Source: Candidatus Gastranaerophilales bacterium (lineage in GTDB: Bacteria > Cyanobacteriota > Vampirovibrionia > Gastranaerophilales > Gastranaerophilaceae). From it: a DNA stretch of 64,000 nucleotides. A model generated the notes under the pieces. The model made no database searches. It had not been told where the DNA came from and worked only from the letters and a program-made list of their open reading frames with translations. A program made the translations under genes and the position numbers. Numbering within the stretch: the stretch's first letter is position 1; each line of letters opens with the position of its first letter. Positions 17,106 through 25,651 of the stretch are shown piece by piece. The stretch is taken from positions 1 through 64,000 of the forward strand of contig CALUVW010000001.1 in NCBI GenBank assembly GCA_944324315.1, read 5' to 3'.

Positions 17106-18344
17106 TTATATTCTCAAATATTTCAAGTGGTTGATTTCATCATCTTTTGTCATATTCGGATTTTTAAGTTTTTGTTTCAGAACTTCATCAAAGATTTCCT
17201 GATATTTCGGGGACGGATTTATACCGAGTTTTTGAAGATCATCACCATTTATTGAAATTTTTATTTTTCTCAAATCGTCAAGATAATGCCTTGCCCCCTG
17301 CTCGTCTTTTAAAATTCCGTAAAGCAAAACTGTTTCAATGCGGGCATTTTCAAAAGCTTTATATAATTCAAAATCGTCGTTTAATTTTTCTTCCGGCACA
17401 TCATCAAGAATTTTTTGTTCGATTTTTGTCAGAGGCATACGCGACAAATCCCTGAGAACTCCAACATAAATCAGCCAAATATTTTCAGGTTCATATTTAT
17501 TAATTAACTTTTCAATATTAACAGAAGGCAGCTCAACCTCATTTGGAGTTACCAGTTTATAAATTTTTTCATTTATAAATTTTTCAAAGGCAAGCTGATA
17601 CCTATCCCCTCTCTCTTTGGGAGAGGGTAGAATTTCGCCTTTGTCAGAATGAGAAAGGCTGAAATTCGGGTGAGGGTTAAACGTTTCAATAAGTTCTTTT
17701 TTAACCCTTTTATAGCTCATATCATAGTTAATATTTGCAAGGTAATCTTCCTGAAGTTTCCTTGTATGTTCATCAAGGTCAAATCCAAAACGTACCGAAA
17801 ATTTAAGCGCTCTGATAATTCTTGTCGGGTCGTCAATAAAACTTTCGTCGTGCAAAACACGGAGTTTTTTAGTTTTCAAATCTTCAAGACCGCCTGTGTA
17901 ATCAACAATTTCACCGGTTGTAACAGATTTTGCCAGTGCATTTATTGTAAAATCGCGCCTCATGACATCTTCTTTTAAGGTACATCCGATTTTTTCAACA
18001 ACAGGTAAATGTCCTTTGCGCGGATAGCTTTCCGAACGCGTTGATGCAAAATCAACAATAAACTCCTCCCTCTCCAATGGAGAGGGTTGAATTTCGTCTT
18101 TATCAGAATGAGAAAGACTGAAATTCGGGAGAGGGTCAATACCGTACTCTTTAATCTTAACCCTTACCGTCCCAAAATCAGGGTTTACCTGAATAACTTC
18201 GCCAAACTTTGAGCAGTATTCTATTGCATTGCCGACATAAGTAATATCAATATCAAAAGACTCACGCCCCAAAAGTTCATCGCGGACAACTCCGCCTATG
18301 AAAAACAGTTTGTTTGAAGTATCCTTTATATTGATGATGTTCAT
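17106..18344 (-). CDS. CCA-adding tRNA nucleotidyltransferase / poly(A) polymerase family, with two in-frame repeat insertions
   Basis: The nucleotidyltransferase head is clear: FFIGGVVRDELLGRESFDIDI gives the GG and DxD motifs, and then DVMRRDFTINALA, DYTGGLEDL and DPTRIIRALKF follow. It adds CCA to tRNA 3' ends, needed here because the tRNA lacks encoded CCA. Two related peptides interrupt the family sequence at about residues 70-92 and 223-246, both containing PNFSLSHSDK and PSP-ER. They are translations of palindromic repeats at 18068-18136 and 17606-17677. TAAAAT lies 7 bases before the chosen ATG with no SD; an ATG at 18353 and a longer upstream frame are less likely. No HD domain is seen. 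Confidence 0.88.
   Translation of the reverse strand: MNIINIKDTSNKLFFIGGVVRDELLGRESFDIDITYVGNAIEYCSKFGEVIQVNPDFGTVRVKIKEYGIDPLPNFSLSHSDKDEIQPSPLEREEFIVDFASTRSESYPRKGHLPVVEKIGCTLKEDVMRRDFTINALAKSVTTGEIVDYTGGLEDLKTKKLRVLHDESFIDDPTRIIRALKFSVRFGFDLDEHTRKLQEDYLANINYDMSYKRVKKELIETFNPHPNFSLSHSDKGEILPSPKERGDRYQLAFEKFINEKIYKLVTPNEVELPSVNIEKLINKYEPENIWLIYVGVLRDLSRMPLTKIEQKILDDVPEEKLNDDFELYKAFENARIETVLLYGILKDEQGARHYLDDLRKIKISINGDDLQKLGINPSPKYQEIFDEVLKQKLKNPNMTKDDEINHLKYLRI
17606..17677 (-). repeat. Palindromic element A, in frame inside the CCA enzyme gene
   Basis: The 72-bp element has an outer hairpin (CCCTCTC...GAGAGGG) and a second stem in which GAATTTC pairs with GAAATTC and GCCTTT with AAAGGC. 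Its end is GGGTGAGGGT. The length is a multiple of three and the host frame stays open. Confidence 0.8.
18068..18136 (-). repeat. Palindromic element B, in frame inside the CCA enzyme gene
   Basis: This 69-bp relative of element A has CCCTCTCC-AAT-GGAGAGGG and a second stem pairing GTCTTT with AAAGAC, a compensatory change from GCCTTT/AAAGGC. It is in the same orientation and the same translation frame as element A. Confidence 0.8.
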
Positions 18345-18351
18345 GTAAAGC

Positions 18352-18357
18352 ATTTTA
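18352..18357 (-). promoter_or_regulatory. -10 box of the CCA enzyme gene, leaderless spacing
   Basis: TAAAAT on the minus strand ends 7 bases before the ATG at 18344; a 4/6 match to TTGACA (TTTACT) lies 17 bases further upstream. Confidence 0.45.
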
Positions 18358-18381
18358 GCGTAAAATGTAAGAATAGTAAAT

Positions 18382-18441
18382 AAGTGAAGTGTGAAGCTTG
18401 AAGAGTGAGACACTTCACTGTTCACATTTCACTCTTCACTT
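18382..18441. repeat. Dispersed GAAGTGTGAAG-type palindromic repeat, copy 1
   Basis: AAGTGAAGTGTGAAG runs into a loop and then CACATTTCACTCTTCACTT, an imperfect palindrome between the divergent CCA enzyme and helicase genes. A second copy lies at 23798-23860. Confidence 0.65.
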
Positions 18442-18451
18442 AGAGGTTACT

Positions 18452-21400
18452 ATGCTACAGGAAGCTTCACGAGCAATAAATTCAGCATTCAATAACAGTT
18501 TTATAAAAAAATTAAGCCAGTATCTGCACGACTGTGTCAGAGAAGAAGTTAAAAGCTCAACTTTCAGAAACCTGAAAGGCGACAGAGATAACAAATGGAT
18601 TTTCCTCAAAGGAGATGAGCAGCTTTTCTCAACAGGTGCTGAATATATTTCTCTTGACGGGAGCGATCCGAAACTTACTGAATTAATGATCCAAAGTGAC
18701 TTGGGTCAAAAAGATAAATATCTTATCTACGGCTACCTTTTTCTTGTTGGTAAAAGCTCTAAATCAAAAAAGAAAAATGAATTTTTGACCCCGCTTTTAT
18801 ATATGCCATGCAAACTTGAGCGAAACGGCGTGAATATAAACTGCCTTCCGCTTGATGAAGTTTTATCTCTGAATACAGGTGCTCTCGCAGCTCTTATGCG
18901 AAAAAATGACGATGAAGATGAAGTTGATCTTCTTCTTGAAGGAATTCTTGATGTTGTCCCTGATCTTCCTATAACAAAAGAAAAACTTGATATCTTTTTA
19001 ACTACTCTGAAATCTCTTGTCCCTGAAATAGAAATTGTTGAGAACCTTGGCGATTACAGAGAAGATGACAATATAACAAAAGCAAAAGATTTTTATAAAG
19101 AAAAAATTGACGGCGAAAATTTAGACGAAATTCTTGAAGAAGAAACCGAACAGGAAAAGCAAAAAGTCAAACTCGAAACTATTGCCGTGACTTATCAAAG
19201 CGCAATAATTTTGACCAAACGCCCCTCTGTAACCGCAGGTGTTTTACATGAATTAACACAGATTTCTGAAAAACCGTCAGGAATTTATAGAGAAACTGCA
19301 CTGAGCATAATTAATGAAGAATACGCTCAGAGCAGGGAAAAATCCGTTCCGCTCAAAGATATGAATAAAATTACGGATTTTTACCCCATAACACCTCTGT
19401 CATTAAGCGACAGCCAATTACAGGTAATCAAAAATATTGACAACAGCAAATTTGTCGCAGTTCAAGGGCCTCCGGGAACAGGGAAATCCCAGACAATAGT
19501 AAACCTTGTTGCGCACCTTGTTGCTAACGGAAAAACAGTTCTTGTAGCTTCCCGTATGGACAAGGCTGTCGATGTTGTCGCAGAACGTTTGAATGAGCTC
19601 GGTGCATCTCACATGGCGCTCAGAGCAGGACGTTTGAATTATCAAAGACAGTTGAGCGAAGAATTAAACAATCTTCTCTCTCAAAACAGCGATTTGGATG
19701 AAGGTGTTGAAGATATTCTTCTTGTAGACACAAAGGATATGAAAGACCACCTTGACATGCTAAAAAACATGGAGGTTAAATCAGAAACCATAATAAAACT
19801 TGAAAAAGATTGGCATGACAAGTTATTGGAAGTTGAAGAACAGGAAAAACTTCTGGGCACAAAAGAATTTATCAAAAAAAGCCTCAAAAAAGGTGAAATT
19901 GATATTATTTCAGGGATTATAAAAGTTCTTGAACATAATATGGAAAAAGCAGGCTTTATCTCAAAAATCGCAAACTTTACAAGCCTAGGTCAACTCAAAA
20001 AAATACTTAACCTCAAAGATTTTGAAGTAAATTATGAAAATCTCGGGAGATTAAAACAGGAGTTAGACTTTGCCAATATGGAATGGTCTTTGAGAAAAAT
20101 TGAAGCAGATATTCAGAAAACAGGCAATCTCCACATGCTCTCAGAACAAATCAGAACAATGAAACGCAAGCAAAAAACTCTTGCAACAAACATTCTGAAA
20201 AACAAACGCCGTGAAGCTTTGAAAGGACTTTTGCGCGACGAAAACAAACGCAGAAGGCTGAAAGTCCATGCAAAATCCCTCGTTACAAACAGAAAACGCC
20301 TGCAGACCAATATTCTGGAAGAAGAAGATTTCAAACCCTTACTTGAAGCCTTCCCCTGCTGGTGCGTAACAACTTATGCAGTTTCGGATTCGCTGCCATT
20401 GAAACCCGGTATGTTTGATGTTGCAATTATTGATGAAGCATCACAATGCGATATCGCAAGCTGTTTCCCGATATTATTCAGAGCAAAACGCGCCGTAATC
20501 GTAGGCGACGACAAACAGCTTCCGCATTTGTCCTTCCTTGAAAAGGCAAAAGAACAATCTTTCTTAAGCCAGTATGGAATTCCTGATAAATATCAGCTTA
20601 TGTGGCGTTTCAGAACGAATTCAATGTTTGACCTTGCTGATTATTACTCCATGAATTCAGTTATGCTTGATGAGCATTTCAGAAGCCTTCCGCCAATAAT
20701 CAACTTCTCAAACCACGAATTTTATAACGACAGAATTCGAGTCATGAGAAAAGACAAACCTGATGAAAAGGTTCTTGAGCTTGTTGAAGTTCTCGACGGC
20801 AAAGTTGACTGTGATGCTACAAGAAACCTCCCGGAAATCGAAGCACTTGTAAAAAGATTACACGAAATAATAATAGAAGATGAACGTGAAAACCCTGACA
20901 ATCCTGTATCAGTCGGTATAATATCACCTTTCAGGGCGCAGGTTGAACAATTGAAAATATCTGTTTCAAAAGTTCTTTCTGATTACATGATTAAAAAACA
21001 CCAGATAGAAATCGGTACAGCTCATACGTTCCAGGGAGATGAACGCGATATTATGCTGATTTCATGGGCAATTGCAGATAACAGTTATAACCAGAGTTTG
21101 ATTTTCTTACAAAAACCGAACCTCTTTAACGTTGCAATCACACGCGGCCGCAACAAAGTTATAAACTTTATTTCGCGCAACCCGAGAGAATTACCCGAAG
21201 GTCATTTCAGAAATTACGTGTCATATATGCAGCTTTATCAAGACCGCAAACAGGCCATGCTCTCAGGCGACATAGACGAAAATATCTACAAAAATCCGCT
21301 TGAGCGTGAAGTTGCCGAAAAAATGAGAGAACTCGGGCACAGGGTTGTTGCAGGCGCTGAAATTGCAGGCTTGAGTGCTGATTTACTCGTTGATGACAAA

Positions 21401-21568
21401 TTCGTAGTAGAAATTGACGGGCTTGAAGACAAAAACGGCGATAAAATTTCTAACATGAAAAAACAGGCAATAATTGAACGCTCAGGCTTTAAAGTCAAAC
21501 GCATAACATACCGCGAATGGCAGTATTCGCCAAAAGCATGCCTTGACAGGGTTCTGATTGAAGAATAA
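18452..21568 (+). CDS. Superfamily 1 helicase with C-terminal PD-(D/E)XK/Vsr-like nuclease domain
   Basis: The 1038-residue protein has Walker A GPPGTGKSQ near residue 340, then a coiled-coil insertion of roughly 220 residues. Next come DEASQCD near 660, GDDKQLP near 685, HTFQGDE near 856 and AITRGRNK near 894, the AAA_11/AAA_12 (UPF1/DNA2-like) layout. The last ~75 residues (GLSADLLVDD, then FVVEIDG) match the MTES_1575/Vsr-like nuclease appended to such helicases. Combined helicase-nuclease proteins are frequent in phage defence (for example DUF4011-helicase-Vsr, Hhe), but I do not recognise DUF4011 here. The start at 18452 follows AGAGG; the longer frame runs into a repeat. Confidence 0.88.
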   Translation: MLQEASRAINSAFNNSFIKKLSQYLHDCVREEVKSSTFRNLKGDRDNKWIFLKGDEQLFSTGAEYISLDGSDPKLTELMIQSDLGQKDKYLIYGYLFLVGKSSKSKKKNEFLTPLLYMPCKLERNGVNINCLPLDEVLSLNTGALAALMRKNDDEDEVDLLLEGILDVVPDLPITKEKLDIFLTTLKSLVPEIEIVENLGDYREDDNITKAKDFYKEKIDGENLDEILEEETEQEKQKVKLETIAVTYQSAIILTKRPSVTAGVLHELTQISEKPSGIYRETALSIINEEYAQSREKSVPLKDMNKITDFYPITPLSLSDSQLQVIKNIDNSKFVAVQGPPGTGKSQTIVNLVAHLVANGKTVLVASRMDKAVDVVAERLNELGASHMALRAGRLNYQRQLSEELNNLLSQNSDLDEGVEDILLVDTKDMKDHLDMLKNMEVKSETIIKLEKDWHDKLLEVEEQEKLLGTKEFIKKSLKKGEIDIISGIIKVLEHNMEKAGFISKIANFTSLGQLKKILNLKDFEVNYENLGRLKQELDFANMEWSLRKIEADIQKTGNLHMLSEQIRTMKRKQKTLATNILKNKRREALKGLLRDENKRRRLKVHAKSLVTNRKRLQTNILEEEDFKPLLEAFPCWCVTTYAVSDSLPLKPGMFDVAIIDEASQCDIASCFPILFRAKRAVIVGDDKQLPHLSFLEKAKEQSFLSQYGIPDKYQLMWRFRTNSMFDLADYYSMNSVMLDEHFRSLPPIINFSNHEFYNDRIRVMRKDKPDEKVLELVEVLDGKVDCDATRNLPEIEALVKRLHEIIIEDERENPDNPVSVGIISPFRAQVEQLKISVSKVLSDYMIKKHQIEIGTAHTFQGDERDIMLISWAIADNSYNQSLIFLQKPNLFNVAITRGRNKVINFISRNPRELPEGHFRNYVSYMQLYQDRKQAMLSGDIDENIYKNPLEREVAEKMRELGHRVVAGAEIAGLSADLLVDDKFVVEIDGLEDKNGDKISNMKKQAIIERSGFKVKRITYREWQYSPKACLDRVLIEE

Positions 21569-21645
21569 ATATTATAGGGAAACGCCCGAACCTCCAAAGC
21601 GCACACGAACTATACAGCGACAATAGGGCGAGAGAGGAGGTTGTA

Positions 21646-21720
21646 ATGAAATTAGAGTTAATTAAAAAAGCTCTAGAATGGCTAGAGCTCATAATAAAAT
21701 TGATTTTGATTTTATTATAG
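21646..21720 (+). CDS. 24-residue hydrophobic micropeptide, type I toxin-like (second locus)
   Basis: GAGAGGAGG precedes an ATG for a 24-residue peptide with a charged N-half (MKLELIKKALEWLE) and a hydrophobic C-half (LIIKLILILL). The coding region contains a GCTCTAG-AATGG-CTAGAGC hairpin. Upstream AACCTCC (about 21590) can pair with the SD GGAGGTT and hide it, as in type I toxin mRNAs. A perfect 11-bp stem follows the gene, then the same 15-base 3' flank as the locus at 16961. Function is inferred from architecture only. Confidence 0.55.
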   Translation: MKLELIKKALEWLELIIKLILILL

Positions 21721-21728
21721 GTGCGACC

Positions 21729-21761
21729 GAGCAGTTAAGTTGTACAAGAGCTTAACTGCTC
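21729..21761 (+). terminator. Strong hairpin after the second micropeptide
   Basis: GAGCAGTTAAG (21729-21739) and CTTAACTGCTC (21751-21761) form a perfect 11-bp stem, followed by an AT-rich run. It is a likely terminator or stabilising 3' structure. Confidence 0.65.
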
Positions 21762-22021
21762 TTCCCTATATATTTATTATAACTTATTTTTTATAAATTT
21801 CAAGTCTTTTAATAAGTGACTTATATCGCAGTTGCAACTAGATATTGTGAAACACGTCATACTAAACGGCTAATTGGACTCTGTGTTTGAACATATCAAT
21901 TAGATCCAGCCCGCATTGGGACATTTTGCACGAAATCATAGATTTCGGCAAAAGCAGTCAAACAAAGTTCGGGATGACATTTAATGTAAACTGCAATATT
22001 GGTTGAGCAAGAACATTACAA
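21762..22021. other. Non-coding gap with a small hairpin; no gene seen
   Basis: The gap between the micropeptide locus and the fab terminator has no credible ORF. CGAAATC-ATA-GATTTCG (21931-21947) is a perfect 7-bp hairpin within sequence that looks like decayed repeat DNA. Confidence 0.35.
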
Positions 22022-22060
22022 AAAATACAGCTGTCAAATAATTTAAGACAGCTGTATTTT
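22022..22060 (-). terminator. Terminator of the fatty-acid operon
   Basis: On the minus strand AAAATACAGCTGTC and GACAGCTGTATTTT form a long stem followed by T bases, just after the fabF stop at 22078. Confidence 0.8.
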
Positions 22061-22077
22061 AAAGTTATTAACCAAAT

Positions 22078-23331
22078 TTATTTAACTTCTTTAATTACTA
22101 TAGAAGCATTCTGTCCGCCAAAACCGAATGAATTTGACAGAGCAACATGAATATCGGCTTTTCTTGCTTTATGCGGTACATAATCAAGGTTTCCGACTTT
22201 TTCATCCTGATTGTCAAGGTTAATTGTCGGAGGAACAAGATGTTCATTAATAGTTTTTACACAGGCAATACATTCAACAGCACCTGTAGCGCCAAGCAAG
22301 TGGCCGTGCATTGATTTTGTTGAACTTACAAGAAGATTTTTATTTTCTTCTTTACTGCCGAACAAACCTTCAATTGCTTTAGATTCTGCAATATCGCCTA
22401 ATCCTGTGCTTGTACCGTGTGCATTAATGTAATCAACATCTGTTGGCTTAAGCCCTGCATCTTCAAGAGCAAATTTCATAGAATGAGTAGCGCCTTTTCC
22501 TTCAGGATCAGGTGCAACAACATCATAGGCGTCAGCAGTCTGACCGTAGCCTACAACTTCCGCATAAATTTTTGCTCCGCGCTTTTTAGCATGTTCATAT
22601 TCTTCAAGAATAAGAACACCGGCACCTTCAGACATTACAAAACCATCTCTGTCAACATCCCACGGACGAGAAGCTTTAGTTGGTTCGTCATTACGTTTTG
22701 ATAACGTTCTTGCACTTGAGAATGCTCCAATACCTACATCACAAATTGTTGCTTCACATCCGCCTGCAACCATAATATCAGCATCTCCGTATTGAATTGA
22801 TCGGAATGCATCGCCTATTGTATGAGTTCCTGTTGCGCAAGCTGAAACTACGACTTTATTTAAACCTTTAAAACCGTATTTCATAGAAATTCTGCCTGAT
22901 GCCATATTTACAATCATCATAGGAATTGTAAACGGGGAACATTTATTAGGGCCTTTTTCAAGAATTCTAACATGGTTATCTTCGAAAGTTCTGAAACCGC
23001 CCGCTGCAGAACTAACCATTACACCGATTTTATAAGGATCTACATCTGTAACTTCTTCCAGTTTAGCATCTTTTACGGCTTCATCAGCCGCAATCATTGC
23101 AAACTGAATAAATCTATCCATTTTTTTAGCTTCTTTAGGATCCAGATATTCTTCAGGGTTAAAGTTTTTAACTTCACCTGAAATTTTAACAACATGTTTT
23201 GAAACATCAATAAGTTCGGAAGTACTAATTCCGCTTTTTCCTTCTACAAGACTATTCCAAAATTTATCTACACCGACACCAAAAGGAGTAACGGCACCAA
23301 GTCCTGTGATAACTACTCTTCTCTTTGTCAT
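22078..23331 (-). CDS. fabF: 3-oxoacyl-[acyl-carrier-protein] synthase II
   Basis: The 417-residue condensing enzyme has the Cys-His-His triad in VVSACATGTH, INAHGTST and MHGHLLGATG. It extends acyl-ACP with malonyl-ACP during fatty-acid elongation. It is the last gene of the plsX-fabH-fabD-fabG-acpP-fabF run, 108 bases after acpP. The GFGGQNAS C-terminal motif is intact and the length is normal. Confidence 0.97.
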   Translation of the reverse strand: MTKRRVVITGLGAVTPFGVGVDKFWNSLVEGKSGISTSELIDVSKHVVKISGEVKNFNPEEYLDPKEAKKMDRFIQFAMIAADEAVKDAKLEEVTDVDPYKIGVMVSSAAGGFRTFEDNHVRILEKGPNKCSPFTIPMMIVNMASGRISMKYGFKGLNKVVVSACATGTHTIGDAFRSIQYGDADIMVAGGCEATICDVGIGAFSSARTLSKRNDEPTKASRPWDVDRDGFVMSEGAGVLILEEYEHAKKRGAKIYAEVVGYGQTADAYDVVAPDPEGKGATHSMKFALEDAGLKPTDVDYINAHGTSTGLGDIAESKAIEGLFGSKEENKNLLVSSTKSMHGHLLGATGAVECIACVKTINEHLVPPTINLDNQDEKVGNLDYVPHKARKADIHVALSNSFGFGGQNASIVIKEVK

Positions 23332-23439
23332 CTCTTTACCTTTTTAAAACTATCTTTTAAATATACGAGGGGAAAATTAATATTAAATTTTCGCCCCCGC
23401 ATAAAATTATTTAGTCAGCGTTAAAACGCTAATTGCTGC

Positions 23440-23673
23440 TTATTTGCTGTGAGCATCAATATAGTTTACAGCATCTTGAACTGTTTGAATTTTTTCAGCT
23501 TCTTCATCAGGAATTTCGCAGCCGAATTCTTCTTCAAAAGCCATAACCAATTCAACTGTATCTAATGAATCAGCACCCAAATCAGCTGTAAAGCTAGCTT
23601 CTGGAGTAACTAAAGCTTCATCAACGCTTAATTGATCTACTACAACTTTTTTTACTTTTTCAAATGTACTCAT
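23440..23673 (-). CDS. acpP: Acyl carrier protein
   Basis: The 77-residue acidic protein has the phosphopantetheine site [10 protein letters not shown]. The start MSTFEKVKK was chosen because GAGGAAA lies 6-7 bases upstream; the frame is open 5 codons further. It carries acyl chains for the neighbouring Fab enzymes. Confidence 0.97.
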   Translation of the reverse strand: MSTFEKVKKVVVDQLSVDEALVTPEASFTADLGADSLDTVELVMAFEEEFGCEIPDEEAEKIQTVQDAVNYIDAHSK

Positions 23674-23797
23674 TTCTAATTTCCTCATAATTAAATTACT
23701 ATACTATTTGTTCTCTAATATTATACTTAGAGCAAGATTTTTTTGCAAGGAATTTACAATCCTCTCATCATTTTGTTAAAAATCTTTACTTTTTTAG

Positions 23798-23860
23798 AAG
23801 TGAAGTGTGAAGAGTGAAAAAGTGAAATGCTCGCTTCACCCTTCACGTTTCACTTTTCAC
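23798..23860. repeat. Dispersed GAAGTGTGAAG-type palindromic repeat, copy 2
   Basis: AAGTGAAGTGTGAAGAGTG is mirrored by CACGTTTCACTTTTCAC. It sits between fabG and acpP and resembles the copy at 18382-18441. Confidence 0.65.
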
Positions 23861-23861
23861 A

Positions 23862-24593
23862 TTATATAATTAACGCACCTGCAACTTCAATTGCCTGACC
23901 TGAAACGTAATCAGCATCAAGTGCAAGGTACTTAACAGTTTTTGCAATATCTTCCGGAGTTCCGAGTCTTTTCATCGGAATAGCTTTCATATATTCTTCG
24001 ATATTAGGAAGATTAGCTGTCATTGCAGTCTGGATAAAGCCCGGGCATACTGCGTTGACTCTGATATTTCTTGAACCGAATTCTTTAGCAAGAGTTTTTG
24101 TCAAACCGACCAAACCTGCTTTAGAAGCTGAATAGTTTGCCTGACCGGGGTTTCCGTGCAAGCCTACAACACTTGACATATTGATAATTGAACCCTGACG
24201 AGCTTTCATCATGTGTTTGATAACAGCATGAGTTACGCAATATGCGCTTGTAAGGTTAATTTTGATAACTCTTTCCCACTGTTCCATATCCATTCTGATG
24301 AACAAACCATCTTTTGTAATACCTGCATTGTTTAACAAGACATCAATTCTGCCGTGTTCAGCAATCATTTTATCAACGTTAGCCTGAACTTCTTCATCGT
24401 TTGAAACATCAAATCTGTAAAAATAAGCATTTACACCTAATACCTTAATTTCATCAAGAGCCGGCTGAGCTTTTTCAGCTTCACAAATGTCGTTGATAAT
24501 AATGTCGCATCCTGCTTTAGCAAGTTCAAGCGCGCAAGCAAGACCTATACCGCGAGAACCGCCTGTAATCAATGCAATTTTTCTTTCTGTCAT
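23862..24593 (-). CDS. fabG: 3-oxoacyl-[acyl-carrier-protein] reductase
   Basis: The 243-residue short-chain dehydrogenase has TGGSRGIG for NADP binding, NNAG, catalytic Ser in NMSSVVG and YSASK. It reduces 3-oxoacyl-ACP in each elongation cycle. It sits between fabD and acpP in the conserved fab gene order. Confidence 0.96.
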   Translation of the reverse strand: MTERKIALITGGSRGIGLACALELAKAGCDIIINDICEAEKAQPALDEIKVLGVNAYFYRFDVSNDEEVQANVDKMIAEHGRIDVLLNNAGITKDGLFIRMDMEQWERVIKINLTSAYCVTHAVIKHMMKARQGSIINMSSVVGLHGNPGQANYSASKAGLVGLTKTLAKEFGSRNIRVNAVCPGFIQTAMTANLPNIEEYMKAIPMKRLGTPEDIAKTVKYLALDADYVSGQAIEVAGALII

Positions 24594-24629
24594 TAATCTT
24601 TCTCCTTATCTTTATCGGACAAGTCCGAA

Positions 24630-25625
24630 CTATACACACATTAGTTCTTCTTTTAAAGAAGTTATTGTTGAATTTAGTGATTCTTTATCAAAAATATTAA
24701 ATACTTTAGCATCAGGTACAATTTTCTTATTCAAACCTGCTAATACTTTGCCTGGCCCGATTTCAACAAATATTTCAACGCCATCAGCAGCCATTTTTTG
24801 AATTGTTTGAGTCCAGTGAACTGATGAATATATCTGTTTTGGCATTTTTACTCTGAAATCAGCGCTTTCTACTGTTGCAGAAGCGTCAACATTTGTAATT
24901 ACAGGGATTGAGGCATTGTTTAAATCTAGTGAAGCAACAAAACCTTCAAACTCATGACCTGCATTTTCCATAAATTTAGAGTGAAAAGCACCGGAAACTG
25001 CAAGAGGTACAACACGTCTTACACCGTTTGCAATCATATAATCAGATGCAGCTTTTACTGCATTTTCATCGCCTGTAATTACAACTTGAGCCGGAGAGTT
25101 GTAGTTTGCTACATCAACATAGCCGACTTTTGAACCTTCTGCAAGACCTGCTTTCAACTGGTCTTCAGTAGCATTCAAAACCGCTGCCATAGCACCGCCA
25201 TTTTTTTGCCCTGCCGGACAGTCTTTTTCAGACTTATTCTTCCCACATGAAGCCTCATTCATCAAATCAGCGCGTTTTTGAATAGCTTTTAAAGTTGTTT
25301 CTAAAGACATAACGCCTGCTTCATACATAGCGCAGTATTCACCTAGCGAATGCCCCGCAACATAGTCTGGAGTAATATCCAGTTGAGATTTCAAAGCTTC
25401 CAAAGCTGCAATAGACATAGTAACAATACAGGGCTGGGTATTAACAGTTTGTTTGAGGGCATCTTCCGGCCCTTCAAAACACAAGGTTGTAATACTTTTC
25501 CCTAAAACTTTATCAGCTGTATCAAATACTGATTTTGAACTTTCAAAACTGTCATACAAATCTTTTCCCATGCCGACAGATTGAGAGCCCTGTCCCGGAA
25601 AAAGAAACGCAATTTTCTTTGTCAT
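24630..25625 (-). CDS. fabD: Malonyl-CoA:ACP transacylase
   Basis: The 331-residue acyltransferase has PGQGSQ, the nucleophile motif GHSLGEY and the catalytic His in SGAFHSKFM. It loads malonyl groups on ACP. A roughly 15-residue Lys/Cys-containing loop (around KNKSEKDCPAGQ) interrupts the usual sequence near residue 130 and looks like a lineage-specific insertion; the catalytic motifs on both sides are intact. Confidence 0.95.
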   Translation of the reverse strand: MTKKIAFLFPGQGSQSVGMGKDLYDSFESSKSVFDTADKVLGKSITTLCFEGPEDALKQTVNTQPCIVTMSIAALEALKSQLDITPDYVAGHSLGEYCAMYEAGVMSLETTLKAIQKRADLMNEASCGKNKSEKDCPAGQKNGGAMAAVLNATEDQLKAGLAEGSKVGYVDVANYNSPAQVVITGDENAVKAASDYMIANGVRRVVPLAVSGAFHSKFMENAGHEFEGFVASLDLNNASIPVITNVDASATVESADFRVKMPKQIYSSVHWTQTIQKMAADGVEIFVEIGPGKVLAGLNKKIVPDAKVFNIFDKESLNSTITSLKEELMCV

Positions 25626-25651
25626 AAATTATACTCCTTAAAAATTAAATT

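Noticed and set aside
24630-25625. Frameshift in fabD or tpiA because of Cys-rich insertions
   Set aside because: Both reading frames are intact and all catalytic motifs are in place; the insertions look like surface loops.
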